Shown: positions 34,574 through 43,801 of the stretch, in pieces | Layout of the letters: the number at the start of each line of letters is the position of its first letter | How positions within the stretch are numbered: the stretch's first letter is position 1 | Origin: Halobacillus sp. Marseille-P3879 | GTDB lineage: Bacteria > Bacillota > Bacilli > Bacillales > Halobacillaceae | Reading direction: 5' to 3' | Assembly: GCF_900240285.1 (NCBI RefSeq) | Contig: NZ_OESS01000003.1 | Location: 620,001 to 684,000 of the forward strand | DNA: 64,000 bases | Translations under genes and position numbers: made by a program | The notes under the pieces: model-generated | What the model was told of the DNA's origin: nothing | Database searches by the model: none | Seen by the model: the letters and a program-made list of their open reading frames with translations, nothing else

Positions 34574-36064
34574 GTGGGAAAACACGAAAATAACGAAGTA
34601 ATCGACGAAGCATTGGGAGAAAAGAAAATTAAGAAGTTAGAGTTTCGCGGTGGAGTTTTTATGGCTACCATTCCATTAGTATTTTTCATTATCTGGGCGA
34701 TCACGCTAAGTGTAGCCCAGCTTGTTACGGAAGAGGCACTAGTGTTAGGAATGGTAATCGGTGTAGCGCTTGGTTTGTTCTTTTGTAAATCGAAGTGGGC
34801 GGACTATGCTCAAAGTCTGATCTCAGGTATGGCTCAGCCTGTCGGTGTGGTGGCTGTCATTGCCTGGTTCTGGGCAGGGATGTTTGCCACCCTTTTATCC
34901 GCTGGCGGCCTTGTAGATGGCCTCATTTGGTTAGGGTTTCAAACAGGTCTTGAAGGAGGAGCATTTGTAGGAATTACCTTTTTGCTTTCAGCTCTTTTTG
35001 CAACAGCGGTAGGTACAGGCTACGGTACGGTGGCCACCTTTGGGATCCTTATGTATCCTGCCGGGGTTATTTTAGGAGCTGACCCTGTCATTCTGCTTGC
35101 TGCTATTTTAAGTGGAGCGGTATTTGGAGATAATTTAGCGCCTGTATCAGATACAACCATTGTTTCTGCTACTACTCAGGAAGCCGATGTACCCGGGGTG
35201 GTCCGTTCAAGGTTTAAGTACTCTATTACAGCAGCTGTTCCGGCTCTTATATTATTTGTTATTTTCGGAGGAGGAGGAAACAGGGGGGATACGCAGGTTA
35301 TTGCAGAACTGCAGCAAGAAGTTGCTGCTGATGGACTGTTACTATTGCTTCCGTTTGCGCTAGTCTTGTTTCTAGCCTTATCAGGCCATCACCTGCTGAC
35401 ATCACTGACATGGGGGATAGCCGCAGCTGTTGGCGTAATGGCTCTTGCCGGAACCCCATTAACGGAAGTTATTCATATCTATCAAAATGATGCGGGAGAT
35501 GCAGTTATTGAAGGGGCTTTAATGGATGGAATCGGCGGCTATTTCAATATGGCCATTTTAATTCTTTTCATTTTAGCGGCTGCTCATTTGATGGAAGTAG
35601 CGGGTACCATGGAAACCATTAAGAATTTCTTCTTAGGCATTATTAACAATATTGTCCGCCGTGCGGAGTTAACGATGTTTGGAATTGTCGCTTTCTTAAA
35701 CGTGTTTATTACGATTAATACGGCTGCTGAAATCGCAGCTGCTCCTTTCGTTCGCAAACTTGGAAAAGAGATGAACATTCATCCTTATCGCCGTGCCAAC
35801 TTTTTAGATACGGTCACCTCGTCGCTTGGGTACATTTTTCCCTGGAGCGGGGGCGTATTACTTGCATGGGCCACAATTCAGGGAGCAGCAGATGACTATG
35901 ATTTCCTTCCTGTTGTCAGCCCGACAGAAGTATTTCCTTTCGTCTTTCAAGGATGGGGCTTACTGCTCGTTATGTTTATCGCAGCTCTAACAGGCTGGGG
36001 ATTAAGATATAACGGTAAGAACGGTGAAGAAGTTAAACCAGCTGACTACCATTCAAACTCATAA
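34574..36064 (+). CDS. NhaC-family Na+/H+ antiporter-like transporter
   Basis: A 496-residue membrane protein with about twelve hydrophobic segments. The NhaC-type motif SGAVFGDNLAPVSDTTIVSA is near residue 180, with FATAVGTGYGTVATFGILMYP upstream and TAAEIAAAPFVRKLG near 377. It probably exchanges sodium, or a sodium-coupled organic ion, for protons, which suits a salt-tolerant organism; some NhaC relatives are instead amino-acid or malate-lactate antiporters. GTG 34574 follows AAGGAGG. The cre site suggests catabolite control, which favours an organic substrate over pure pH/Na+ homeostasis. Confidence 0.8.
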   Translation: MGKHENNEVIDEALGEKKIKKLEFRGGVFMATIPLVFFIIWAITLSVAQLVTEEALVLGMVIGVALGLFFCKSKWADYAQSLISGMAQPVGVVAVIAWFWAGMFATLLSAGGLVDGLIWLGFQTGLEGGAFVGITFLLSALFATAVGTGYGTVATFGILMYPAGVILGADPVILLAAILSGAVFGDNLAPVSDTTIVSATTQEADVPGVVRSRFKYSITAAVPALILFVIFGGGGNRGDTQVIAELQQEVAADGLLLLLPFALVLFLALSGHHLLTSLTWGIAAAVGVMALAGTPLTEVIHIYQNDAGDAVIEGALMDGIGGYFNMAILILFILAAAHLMEVAGTMETIKNFFLGIINNIVRRAELTMFGIVAFLNVFITINTAAEIAAAPFVRKLGKEMNIHPYRRANFLDTVTSSLGYIFPWSGGVLLAWATIQGAADDYDFLPVVSPTEVFPFVFQGWGLLLVMFIAALTGWGLRYNGKNGEEVKPADYHSNS

Positions 36065-36070
36065 TATCCA

Positions 36071-36105
36071 AACCATCTTCCCCTATGGGGAGGATGGTTC
36101 TTTTG
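36071..36105 (+). terminator. Terminator after nhaC
   Basis: Stem ACCATCTTCCCC with GGGGAGGATGGT (one G-U pair) around TAT, then a short T run. Confidence 0.8.
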
Positions 36106-36161
36106 TACATAAGGCTCTTTAATCCAATCATTTAAAGTTGTTATTTTAAGCATTCTGGACC

Positions 36162-36190
36162 TTCATATCCGTTCACATGAGTACTATAAT
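36162..36190 (+). promoter_or_regulatory. Sigma-A promoter of the small membrane-protein gene
   Basis: TTCATA (36162-36167), 17-base spacer, TATAAT (36185-36190). It rules out the in-frame ATG at 36177 as start because transcription would begin after it. Confidence 0.6.
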
Positions 36191-36233
36191 AGAGAAAAAG
36201 AATATATATTGTCGACAGGAGGACTACATAGAA

Positions 36234-36527
36234 ATGGTAAACAGTTTTTATATAACATCAGATGAATTGAACAAACAGAAAAAATTTAACATAGGGTCCC
36301 TTGTGTTATTCGTTATATTCATCATCTTATTTACGCTTATGGTAAGCGGATTTTCATTCTGGGGGCTTGGACGTGCGGCTGTGATTTTAATGCTTTTATT
36401 TCCAATTGGCGGCGTGATCGTTGGATTAAAAGGTAATGGCTGGTTGAAATGGCTGATGCTGCTTCTTCACATCGGTGTATTTATAATGATGGCTTTCATT
36501 CTGCTGACGGCCCTTGGGGTCATGTAA
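36234..36527 (+). CDS. Small hypothetical membrane protein
   Basis: A 97-residue protein with three predicted transmembrane segments (about 21-43, 46-64 and 70-95) after a short hydrophilic N terminus. I do not recognise a family. The start at 36234 follows AGGAGG with an 11-base spacing, and a promoter lies just upstream, so it is probably a separate transcription unit. Confidence 0.65.
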   Translation: MVNSFYITSDELNKQKKFNIGSLVLFVIFIILFTLMVSGFSFWGLGRAAVILMLLFPIGGVIVGLKGNGWLKWLMLLLHIGVFIMMAFILLTALGVM

Positions 36528-37037
36528 GACAAAAACTTCCTTTTCACTCATAAGGAGTCAGGTTGAAAGTAGCCAGTTTAATTTATTAATCTTTTCTCTC
36601 TCTTTGTATTCGGTTTCTGCTGCTGCAGAGTCTAAGTGAATTTTAAGGAGTTGCGACCCAGGAGCCCTTATCTATATCGGTTTGTCAGACTTCTTTCCTG
36701 TAAGCTGCAAACACTTCGTTGATTCCGGTTTAAAATACAATAGTCGTTTCGTTTTAGCTATTTATAGTAAAGGGGTTTAGGAAACTAGGAGACTACTGTG
36801 GGAGGTGCGAACTCGGTGGGACCCCGGAGGGCTGTAGGCCCGCCATTCTCCCACGGAAAGGGAGTTTTTCCTAAAACCCTTATCCCTTCACCAGGTAACG
36901 GAGCTTTCTTTTTCTTCTCGATATATAAATAAAATTACTCTACCTGCGAGGTAGAAAATGCTTCCAGAAAAAACAGTATCTCCACTAACTGACTCCTTTT
37001 CTCATTAAAGAAGTCTTTTGTTATACAGCTGTATCAT
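36528..37037. other. Gene-free 510-base region with a repeat-like palindrome
   Basis: No ORF has a ribosome binding site. It holds the palindromic element at 36769-36882 (listed separately) and a small perfect inverted repeat TCTACCTGCGAGGTAGA near 36939-36956. The rest shows nothing I can name. Confidence 0.55.
36769..36882. repeat. Large imperfect palindrome, Bacillaceae-type intergenic repeat
   Basis: Outer arms AAGGGGTTTAGGAAACT (from 36770) and AGTTTTTCCTAAAACCCTT (36863-36881) are complementary with small mismatches. Inner arms are GTGGGAG and CTCCCAC, enclosing a GC-rich centre with CGGAGGGCTGTAGGCCCG. Its base composition is clearly richer in GC than the flanks. GC-rich hairpin repeats with such GTGGGAGG...CCCACGGAAAGGGAGT ends are common in Bacillaceae from general knowledge. 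Confidence 0.7.
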
Positions 37038-37054
37038 TTGATATATAACAGCTG
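37025..37054 (+). promoter_or_regulatory. Inverted repeat flanking the -35 of the acyl-CoA ligase promoter
   Basis: ACAGCTGTAT (37025-37034) and ATAACAGCTG (37045-37054) form an inverted repeat around the -35 element. A specific repressor operator is possible. Confidence 0.4.
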
Positions 37055-37066
37055 ATTCCATACAAT
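37038..37066 (+). promoter_or_regulatory. Sigma-A promoter of the acyl-CoA ligase
   Basis: TTGATA (37038-37043), 17-base spacer, TACAAT (37061-37066); start of transcription near 37073. Confidence 0.7.
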
Positions 37067-37069
37067 TAA

Positions 37070-37084
37070 ATGTAAGCGCTTTTA
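37070..37084 (+). promoter_or_regulatory. Candidate cre (CcpA) site at the transcription start
   Basis: ATGTAAGCGCTTTTA matches the cre consensus at 14 of 15 positions and covers the predicted +1, a typical site for carbon catabolite repression. Confidence 0.65.
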
Positions 37085-37104
37085 TATATTGGGAGGGAGA
37101 TACA

Positions 37105-38685
37105 ATGCACGTACCTTTAGTCTTAACTGATTTTCTAGACCGCGCGGTAGAACTCTATGGCAGTAAGCCTGCTATTATTGATGACCGGCAGACATTAACG
37201 TATTACGAGTTAAATGAAAGAGTGAATCAATTATCCCGCGGACTGAAGGATTTGGGCGTAAAGAAAGGCGATAAAGTAGCTTATTTAGCCCCTAATACTA
37301 CGGAAATGCTCGAAGGCTTCTATGGTGTCTTTCAAACTGGAGGCGTGATGACCCCATTAAATACGCGGCTTCAGCCGGCAGACTATCAGTTTATCTTAAC
37401 TCATAGTGAGAGCAAAGTCCTTTTCGTAGATGAAGAACTGTATCCACTCGTTAAGCCTGTCCTGCATGACATTCCTAACTTAGAAGAAGTGATTGTTCAT
37501 GGGAATGCCCCATATGGATGTTTCGGCTATGATGAGTGGCGAAGCAATTATTCTTCAGCTCAGTTTGAGCGGGAACCCCTGAAAGAATCAGATATTGCCA
37601 GTTTACTATACACGAGCGGAACAACAGGAAATCCTAAAGGAGTACTGCTGTCGCACCGCTCTAATTATTTACATGCCCTCTCTTCAATGCATCACTTGCG
37701 TGTATCCGATCAAGATACGCTTCTGCACGTCCTGCCTATGTTCCATGTGAACGGATGGGGATCTCCTTTTTATTACACCTTAAATGGTGCCACTCAAGTA
37801 ATGCTTCGTAAAGTAGATCCTGCCACTATATTGGATAAGGTGAAAAAGTATCAAGTCTCGATTATGCATATGGCCCCCACTGTCTTAAATGTGCTCCTTG
37901 AGCAAAATGAGAAAAATCCTGATTTGCTCTCGCATAAAGGCCGTATTGTAATAGCTGGCTCAGCCCCGCCGCCTGCTTTTGTAAGAAAGGTGGAAGAAGA
38001 GATGGGCTGGGAATTCATTCAAGTATATGGAATGACAGAAATCACCCCCCTTATCACAACTTCGGCCTTACGTTCGATGGAACAGGAACTTCCGGCAGAA
38101 GAGCAGTATTTGTTAAAAGCAAAAACAGGATATGCGATGATTGGTTCCAAAGTCCGTGTGGTGAATGAATTAGGAGAAGAGGTACCGAAGGATGGTAAGA
38201 CGATCGGGGAGATTGCCACCCGTTCCAATAACGTAATGGAAGGTTATTATAAAAATCCAGAAGCTACGAATGAAACGATACGAGATGGGTGGCTTTATAC
38301 CGGGGATATGGCTGTAGTGGACGAACGGGGATATATTGAAATAGTCGATCGAAAAAAAGATGTGATTATCAGTGGAGGAGAAAACATTTCTTCAATAGAA
38401 GTAGAAGCTGCTTTATATGATCATAGTTCCATTCTAGAAACCGCAGTAGTGGCTGTACCTGACGAAAAGTGGGGGGAAGTCCCTCATGCCGTGGTAGTAG
38501 TTAGAGAAGGCCATTCGCTTGAAAAAGAAGAGCTGACCGATTACTGCCGAAAGAAACTGGCCCACTTTAAAGTGCCAAAAAGTTTTTCGTTTGCAGAAGA
38601 ACTGCCTAAAACAGCATCAGGTAAAATCCAAAAAGTTGTCCTGCGTAAGCAGTTCTGGAAGGATGAAGACCGCATGATAAAATAA
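37105..38685 (+). CDS. Fatty-acid/acyl-CoA ligase (AMP-forming)
   Basis: A 526-residue ANL-superfamily enzyme that activates a carboxylic acid to its CoA thioester. The P-loop-like LLYTSGTTGNPKGV is near residue 168, the YGMTE motif near 310, GWLYTGD near 396, DRKKDVIISGGENIS near 415 and the catalytic Lys in PKTASGKIQKV near 512. It resembles medium/long-chain acyl-CoA ligases. Promoter, cre site and terminator mark it as a single-gene unit under catabolite repression, in line with a role in fatty-acid use. Confidence 0.88.
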   Translation: MHVPLVLTDFLDRAVELYGSKPAIIDDRQTLTYYELNERVNQLSRGLKDLGVKKGDKVAYLAPNTTEMLEGFYGVFQTGGVMTPLNTRLQPADYQFILTHSESKVLFVDEELYPLVKPVLHDIPNLEEVIVHGNAPYGCFGYDEWRSNYSSAQFEREPLKESDIASLLYTSGTTGNPKGVLLSHRSNYLHALSSMHHLRVSDQDTLLHVLPMFHVNGWGSPFYYTLNGATQVMLRKVDPATILDKVKKYQVSIMHMAPTVLNVLLEQNEKNPDLLSHKGRIVIAGSAPPPAFVRKVEEEMGWEFIQVYGMTEITPLITTSALRSMEQELPAEEQYLLKAKTGYAMIGSKVRVVNELGEEVPKDGKTIGEIATRSNNVMEGYYKNPEATNETIRDGWLYTGDMAVVDERGYIEIVDRKKDVIISGGENISSIEVEAALYDHSSILETAVVAVPDEKWGEVPHAVVVVREGHSLEKEELTDYCRKKLAHFKVPKSFSFAEELPKTASGKIQKVVLRKQFWKDEDRMIK

Positions 38686-38708
38686 CCCCGGGATTACCGG
38701 GGTTTTTG
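38684..38708 (+). terminator. Terminator after the acyl-CoA ligase
   Basis: Stem AACCCCGG with CCGGGGTT around GATTA, then T run. Confidence 0.85.
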
Positions 38709-38779
38709 TATGCTTGTAGTTAGCAAGTGCGGAATAAAGGGTACGTGAGGTAAAAGACATACGTAGGAGGCATACAAAT

Positions 38780-40228
38780 ATGCACACGAACAATAGAAAC
38801 AAGCGGCCAGTGGTTGCATTGACTGGAGCAAGTGGATATATAGGAAATCATTTACTTAAGAGGCTGACAGAATATGCTGATGTCATTGCATTATCAAGAA
38901 ATGGAGATAACAAAGAGGATACAGACCACGTGACATGGAGGTCTTGTGATTTATACTCCCTTGCTGACGCTGAAAAAGGGCTGGAGGGTGCAGATGTTGC
39001 GGTTTATCTCGTTCACTCCATGCTTCCATCGGCTAAGCTCACGCAAGGATCTTTTGAAGATATGGATGTGATTCTTGCTGATAATCTTGCTCAAGCCGCA
39101 AAGAAAAAAGGTGTGAAACAAATTGTGTATTTAAGCGGGATCGTACCGGAAACAGAACATCTGTCCCGACATTTAAGAAGCCGGGTGGAAGTAGAACGGA
39201 TACTTGGGTCCTATGGGATTCCTGTAACGACGATCCGAGCAGGACTGATTGTAGGTCCCAAAGGATCTTCTTTTCCGATCTTAGCTAAGCTGGTCAAACG
39301 ACTTCCAGTAATGGCCCTGCCAAAATGGACGCGAACAAAAACACATCCGATTGCTTTGCCGGATGTTCTTCATGCATTAAATAGAAGCATAAATAATGAG
39401 AAGCTGAAAGGAAAGGCCATCGATGTAGGCGGCCCCGAAGTGATGAGTTATAAGGAAATGATCATTCAGACGGCGGAAGCATTAGGGAAAAAGCCGAAGC
39501 TGATTGACGTTCCATTGATTACTGTTAAACTTTCAAGGCTTTGGGTGAGCTTGATTACTCAATCGCCTAAGGAAATGGTCTATCCTTTAATAGAAAGTCT
39601 TGTGCATCCGATGACAGCGAGCACGGAAAGAATGGAACAAGAAGTAAGCCGCGGCCAAATGACATTTAAAGAAGCTGCAGAATGGTCGTTACAAGAAGAA
39701 CAAACTCCTGCAAAATCAAGAAAAGTCAAACGACCTGTAGTTCAAAGAGATGTACGCTCTGTACAACGCATTTACCTGCCGGACGGTAAAGATGCCTCCT
39801 GGGCAGCCGCTCATTACGTGAAGTGGCTGCCTGATAAGTTTAGTCCCCTTCTTAAAGCAGAAATGGATAATAGCAATAACTGCAAGATTAGGCTTTCGTT
39901 AACTGGAAAAACTTTATTAAAAATGAGCTTTGCCTCGGAAAGAAGCAGTAATGAACGGGCTTTGTATTATATAACAGGCGGTGTGTTTCTTAACGACCAA
40001 AAGAACGAAAGAGGACGTCTGGAATTCAGGCAGATCCCTAACTCGCAAGAATGTATTGTTGCAGTTCATGATTATATGCCTTCTTTACCCTGGTTTGTGT
40101 ACAAGTACACCCAGGCAAAAGCTCATTTGCTCGTAATGTATCTTTTCCGTAAACATTTACAAAATATGATAAAATCAACAGAAAGCAGGACACCTCGTGT
40201 GAGAAAACAAGCTGAAAGCTCAGCTTAA
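38780..40228 (+). CDS. Atypical SDR (NAD(P)-binding) protein with C-terminal extension
   Basis: A 482-residue protein. Residues about 10-300 form an NmrA/YbjT-like atypical short-chain dehydrogenase domain: VVALTGASGYIGNHLLKRL is the nucleotide-binding motif, followed by VYLVHSM, QIVYLSGIVP and TTIRAGLIVGPKGSSF. A basic linker near 305-330 leads to a roughly 150-residue domain that resembles the DUF2867-type half seen in similar fusions. The substrate is unknown. AGGAGG precedes the ATG, and the APH-like kinase gene follows after 22 bases. Confidence 0.75.
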   Translation: MHTNNRNKRPVVALTGASGYIGNHLLKRLTEYADVIALSRNGDNKEDTDHVTWRSCDLYSLADAEKGLEGADVAVYLVHSMLPSAKLTQGSFEDMDVILADNLAQAAKKKGVKQIVYLSGIVPETEHLSRHLRSRVEVERILGSYGIPVTTIRAGLIVGPKGSSFPILAKLVKRLPVMALPKWTRTKTHPIALPDVLHALNRSINNEKLKGKAIDVGGPEVMSYKEMIIQTAEALGKKPKLIDVPLITVKLSRLWVSLITQSPKEMVYPLIESLVHPMTASTERMEQEVSRGQMTFKEAAEWSLQEEQTPAKSRKVKRPVVQRDVRSVQRIYLPDGKDASWAAAHYVKWLPDKFSPLLKAEMDNSNNCKIRLSLTGKTLLKMSFASERSSNERALYYITGGVFLNDQKNERGRLEFRQIPNSQECIVAVHDYMPSLPWFVYKYTQAKAHLLVMYLFRKHLQNMIKSTESRTPRVRKQAESSA

Positions 40229-40250
40229 TAAACGAGAGGAGGGTGGTGTA

Positions 40251-41216
40251 ATGAAGCTGCCTGAAAAGTTTGTTAACAATGTATTGGCTGCTTGTCCAGA
40301 AGATGGACAGGAGTGGCTTGACTCACTTCCTGAGCTGGTTAGTTATTGTGAAAAACGCTGGTCCCTTACAATAGAGCATCCTTTCTCCCTTTCTTATAAT
40401 TTCGTGGCGCCGGCAACTGCTCGAAGTGGAGAAAAAGTTGTGGTAAAGATATCCCTTCCTGAAGAAGGATACGAACGTGAAGGGCTCATGGCTCTAAACC
40501 CTGAGGGGCGAATAAATATAGTGGACCAGGATAAAGAAAAAAGAATACTCTTGTTAGAAAGAGTCGATCCGGGAAACCCGCTCTCAGAAATGAATAACGA
40601 TGAAGAAGCGACGTATACAGCCGCTCACGTTATGAAGAATATCATTTCAAGTCCCGCTCCTGAATCTCCTCTTCCGTCAACGAGGCTGAGAGAACAGCAA
40701 TTAAGGAAGTTGTATTTAGGGTGTGATGCTTATCTCGGTCCCATCTCAAAGCGAACGTTGAAGCTGGCTTTAGAAGTATTTTCATATTTAAACGATACAG
40801 CCCGCAAGCGCAAGGTGCTCCACGGTGACTTTCACCACTACAACATTTTGCAAAAAGGGGACGGGGAATGGACAGCCATTGATCCTAAAGGGTTAATAGG
40901 AGAGGTTGAATATGACCTGGTCCAGTTTTTATTGAATCGTCTGCCTGACCATAATCGGCAGGACTGTATTCGCAAACGAGTAGAAATTTTCGTAGAAGAA
41001 CTTCAATTAAGCAAGGAAAGGCTGCTTTTATATGGGTTCTGCCATTCGGTACTCGCAGCTTCCTGGACAGTAGACCAGCGTACAGGGCATTATGACGAAG
41101 TTTTTTACTCGGGAATTGACACTTTTCAACGACTCTATGAAAATACATATCATCAGTCTATTGATATTTACCGGAAACGAGGAAGAAGTAATGGAGAGAA
41201 ATCAAGCAATACATAA
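40251..41216 (+). CDS. APH(6)/hydroxyurea-kinase-type phosphotransferase
   Basis: A 321-residue kinase of the aminoglycoside/hydroxyurea antibiotic resistance kinase family (streptomycin 6-phosphotransferase type). The catalytic HGDFHHYNIL is near residue 190 and the metal-binding IDPKGLIGEVEYDL near 210. The N terminus has VVKISLPEEGYERE, the ATP-binding Lys region. Chromosomal members do not always confer resistance, so a role against streptomycin is only possible. Its end overlaps the start of the following MFS gene by 26 bases. Confidence 0.8.
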   Translation: MKLPEKFVNNVLAACPEDGQEWLDSLPELVSYCEKRWSLTIEHPFSLSYNFVAPATARSGEKVVVKISLPEEGYEREGLMALNPEGRINIVDQDKEKRILLLERVDPGNPLSEMNNDEEATYTAAHVMKNIISSPAPESPLPSTRLREQQLRKLYLGCDAYLGPISKRTLKLALEVFSYLNDTARKRKVLHGDFHHYNILQKGDGEWTAIDPKGLIGEVEYDLVQFLLNRLPDHNRQDCIRKRVEIFVEELQLSKERLLLYGFCHSVLAASWTVDQRTGHYDEVFYSGIDTFQRLYENTYHQSIDIYRKRGRSNGEKSSNT

Positions 41217-42408
41217 GAAGAAATGGTTAGTCATTGGAATTATATTAGTCGCTCTAAACCTAAGGCCTTCAATTACGTCAGTAGGTCCCTTGATTAGTTC
41301 AATACGTGAAGACCTCTCTATCTCGAATGGCGTAGCTGGACTGCTGACCACTCTGCCGTTAATAGCCTTTGCCGTTTTGTCAGCTCTTGCACCAAGACTC
41401 GGACTCAGAGTAGGACAGGGACAGGCGGTTTTTATCGGTATAATTATCCTTACGGCAGGCATTTTTATCCGCTCGGTCGAATGGATAGCTACGCTGTTTG
41501 TTGGCACGACGCTTATTGGGGTCGGAATTGCAATTGGTAATGTGCTCCTGCCGGGAATCGTAAAAGAGCAGTTCCCAGACAAAGTAGGACTGCTTACTGG
41601 AATCTACTCTATCTCTTTAAGCGGATTCGCCGCTATCGGTTCTGGCATCAGTTTTCCCCTTGCTGAGCGTTTATCAAGCGGATGGCAGGGGTCATTAGGT
41701 GTATGGGGGCTGCTTGCGTTAGCTGCTATTATCGTATGGATACCGCAGACTAGAATCAAGAAGAAGCCCGTAAAAATTCCTAAAATTGATATTAAAAACA
41801 GTCCGATGATGCGATCGAAGCTCGCCTGGCAGGTTACGATCTTTATGGGAACACAATCTTTTATGTTTTATTGTTTAATTACGTGGCTTCCTGAAATCAT
41901 GCAAAGCCGGGGGATGGACCCGGCAACCGCAGGCTGGATGCTGTCCTTTATGCAGATTGTGGGGCTTCCTGCTACATTTCTAACGCCCGTGCTGGCCGGG
42001 CGCATGAATAACCAGCGCGGTATCGTGTTATGTATTGGAGCCTTATACCTCCTTGGTTTAACAGGAATGCTTGGTGTAAACACAGTCCCGCTTCTAACCG
42101 CATGCATTGTTCTGATCGGAGTAGCTCAGGGAGCGTCTGTAAGTCTCGCTTTAACTTTATTAAGTCTGCGGGCTTCTACTGCCGTACAGGCTGCGAATTT
42201 GTCAGGTATGGCCCAGTCGATCGGCTATTCGCTTGCAGCAATCGGACCGATATTATTAGGAATGCTGTTTGATGTCACTGAGAGCTGGACAGCGGCATTG
42301 ATTATATTTATAGGAGTGGTTCTTATTATGGTCAGTGCAGGAATGGGAGCAGGTAAGAGGCAGGAAGTTCCCGATAGTGAACTGTTGAATCATTCGACAA
42401 ACTTTTAA
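41191..42408 (+). CDS. CynX/NimT-like MFS transporter
   Basis: A 405-residue major facilitator protein with about twelve hydrophobic segments. The N-terminal GIILVALNLRPSITSVGPLI and GLLTTLPLIAFAVLSALAPRLG are characteristic of the cyanate/2-nitroimidazole (CynX/NimT, YycB) branch. The frame is open from 41092, but GAGGAAG lies before ATG 41191, which also gives the normal N terminus. Overlap with the kinase gene suggests co-expression, perhaps an antibiotic modification-plus-efflux pair. Confidence 0.85.
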   Translation: MERNQAIHKKKWLVIGIILVALNLRPSITSVGPLISSIREDLSISNGVAGLLTTLPLIAFAVLSALAPRLGLRVGQGQAVFIGIIILTAGIFIRSVEWIATLFVGTTLIGVGIAIGNVLLPGIVKEQFPDKVGLLTGIYSISLSGFAAIGSGISFPLAERLSSGWQGSLGVWGLLALAAIIVWIPQTRIKKKPVKIPKIDIKNSPMMRSKLAWQVTIFMGTQSFMFYCLITWLPEIMQSRGMDPATAGWMLSFMQIVGLPATFLTPVLAGRMNNQRGIVLCIGALYLLGLTGMLGVNTVPLLTACIVLIGVAQGASVSLALTLLSLRASTAVQAANLSGMAQSIGYSLAAIGPILLGMLFDVTESWTAALIIFIGVVLIMVSAGMGAGKRQEVPDSELLNHSTNF

Positions 42409-42437
42409 AAAGGTGGTTAGTAAGTAGCGACGGCATA

Positions 42438-42468
42438 GTTCAATTTTTTAAAAAATTGAACTTTTTTA
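42438..42468 (+). terminator. Terminator after the CynX-like gene
   Basis: Twelve-base stem GTTCAATTTTTT with AAAAAATTGAAC and a T run. Confidence 0.8.
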
Positions 42469-42576
42469 AATTAACGCTTACATAAAAGAATATCGTTTTA
42501 CTAATATAATGAGCGGGTATCTCCGAGAATGGAATTATTTTAATCGCTTTAAGTAACCATTCAGGAGGTAGACAAG

Positions 42577-43758
42577 ATGTCTAAAGGAAAGAGTATCCAT
42601 GCGTTAATTATTCTTATGTTCACTCAATTTATTTCTGGTGGGGTAACGAATACAAAAGGAATTGTGTTGGATAAAGTGGAACAGGATATTGGGTTGAACA
42701 TGGATGAGTTCGGCCTTGTGGTATTTATATTCCAATTAGGATTTACATTAGCCAGTGTGATTATCGGTTATTATACGGATAAAAAGGGACTACGGATCAT
42801 GACCGTCATCGGGTCCATCATTATGGGACTTGGTTTCTTAGGAACTGGCTTGGCTCCTAACATTATGTTTTTCTTAGGTTTTTATATGATTGTTGGTTTT
42901 GGTTTAGGATCACTAGGAGTCGCATCGAATGCAATCGTCCCTGCGGCGTATCCTGATAAGCAGCGTCAGATGTTTAACTACGCAATGGGGGTTTACGGAC
43001 TTGGGATGGTATTATTCCCGCAGATTCTTAACTTCTTGTTTCAGTTTGCTTCATGGAGAGCGTTTTACATTGGAATTGCGGTTTGTTTAGTATTTGTAAT
43101 TATTTATGTTACGTCAGTAGCGTTCCCATCAGGTCGGGCTGAGAAGATTGATTTGAAAGCTTTCATTCCGATGCTTCGGGATGCTCAATTTGTTTTTCTT
43201 ATGGTTTTCCTGATGCTTCAAGTTTCAGCAGAGGTGTCGTTTACAAACTTCTTCCCGACGTATTTGAAGTCCCTTGATTTAGGTGGACTGTCGACTGATG
43301 CTAAAGACGATATGGTGGCAACCATTCTATCTTTATTTTCTGTCTTTTTCATGATTGGACGGCTTACTGTGGCATATCTGTCGAACTGGATTAATGAGCG
43401 TCTTATTCTGATAACATTTTCCGCGGGTTCAGTTGCAATGGTGGGGATCAGCTTCTTATTCGCTAATAGCTTTCCTTACTTGTTTGCTGGTGCAGGATTG
43501 TTCTTCTCGACGCTTTTCCCTACGGCTACTGCGTTCGGTACACAGCTTTCGAAAACGAGTGGTTCAGCTTTAGGTCTGATCTACATTGCTTCAGGGATTG
43601 GAGGCGGTATTGCTGGTTATATTGTAGGTCTTGCGTCCGATTGGTTTGGTCAGAAGGGCGGTTTCAGTGTGGTGCTGATTTTCTTAGTGATCATGTTCAT
43701 TACTTCTCTGTTCTTAGACAGTAAGAAATCCAGTCAGGAAGGGTACGCTTCTTCCTAA
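42577..43758 (+). CDS. MFS transporter
   Basis: A 393-residue major facilitator protein with twelve predicted membrane segments. The loop 2-3 signature is GYYTDKKGLRIM; GFGLGSLGVASNAIVPAAYP and GSALGLIYIASGIGGGIAGYI are the family's glycine-rich segments. It lacks motifs I can link to a substrate. CAGGAGG precedes the ATG; its own terminator follows, so it is monocistronic. Confidence 0.8.
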   Translation: MSKGKSIHALIILMFTQFISGGVTNTKGIVLDKVEQDIGLNMDEFGLVVFIFQLGFTLASVIIGYYTDKKGLRIMTVIGSIIMGLGFLGTGLAPNIMFFLGFYMIVGFGLGSLGVASNAIVPAAYPDKQRQMFNYAMGVYGLGMVLFPQILNFLFQFASWRAFYIGIAVCLVFVIIYVTSVAFPSGRAEKIDLKAFIPMLRDAQFVFLMVFLMLQVSAEVSFTNFFPTYLKSLDLGGLSTDAKDDMVATILSLFSVFFMIGRLTVAYLSNWINERLILITFSAGSVAMVGISFLFANSFPYLFAGAGLFFSTLFPTATAFGTQLSKTSGSALGLIYIASGIGGGIAGYIVGLASDWFGQKGGFSVVLIFLVIMFITSLFLDSKKSSQEGYASS

Positions 43759-43760
43759 TG

Positions 43761-43801
43761 AAAAACGTCGAAGAATCCACTGAGATTCTTCGACGTTTTT
43801 T
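43761..43801. terminator. Bidirectional terminator
   Basis: Seventeen-base stem AAAAACGTCGAAGAATC with GATTCTTCGACGTTTTT between convergent genes. Confidence 0.9.

Noticed and set aside
36177-36233. Upstream ATG start extending the small membrane protein
   Set aside because: It lies within the predicted promoter, before the transcription start.
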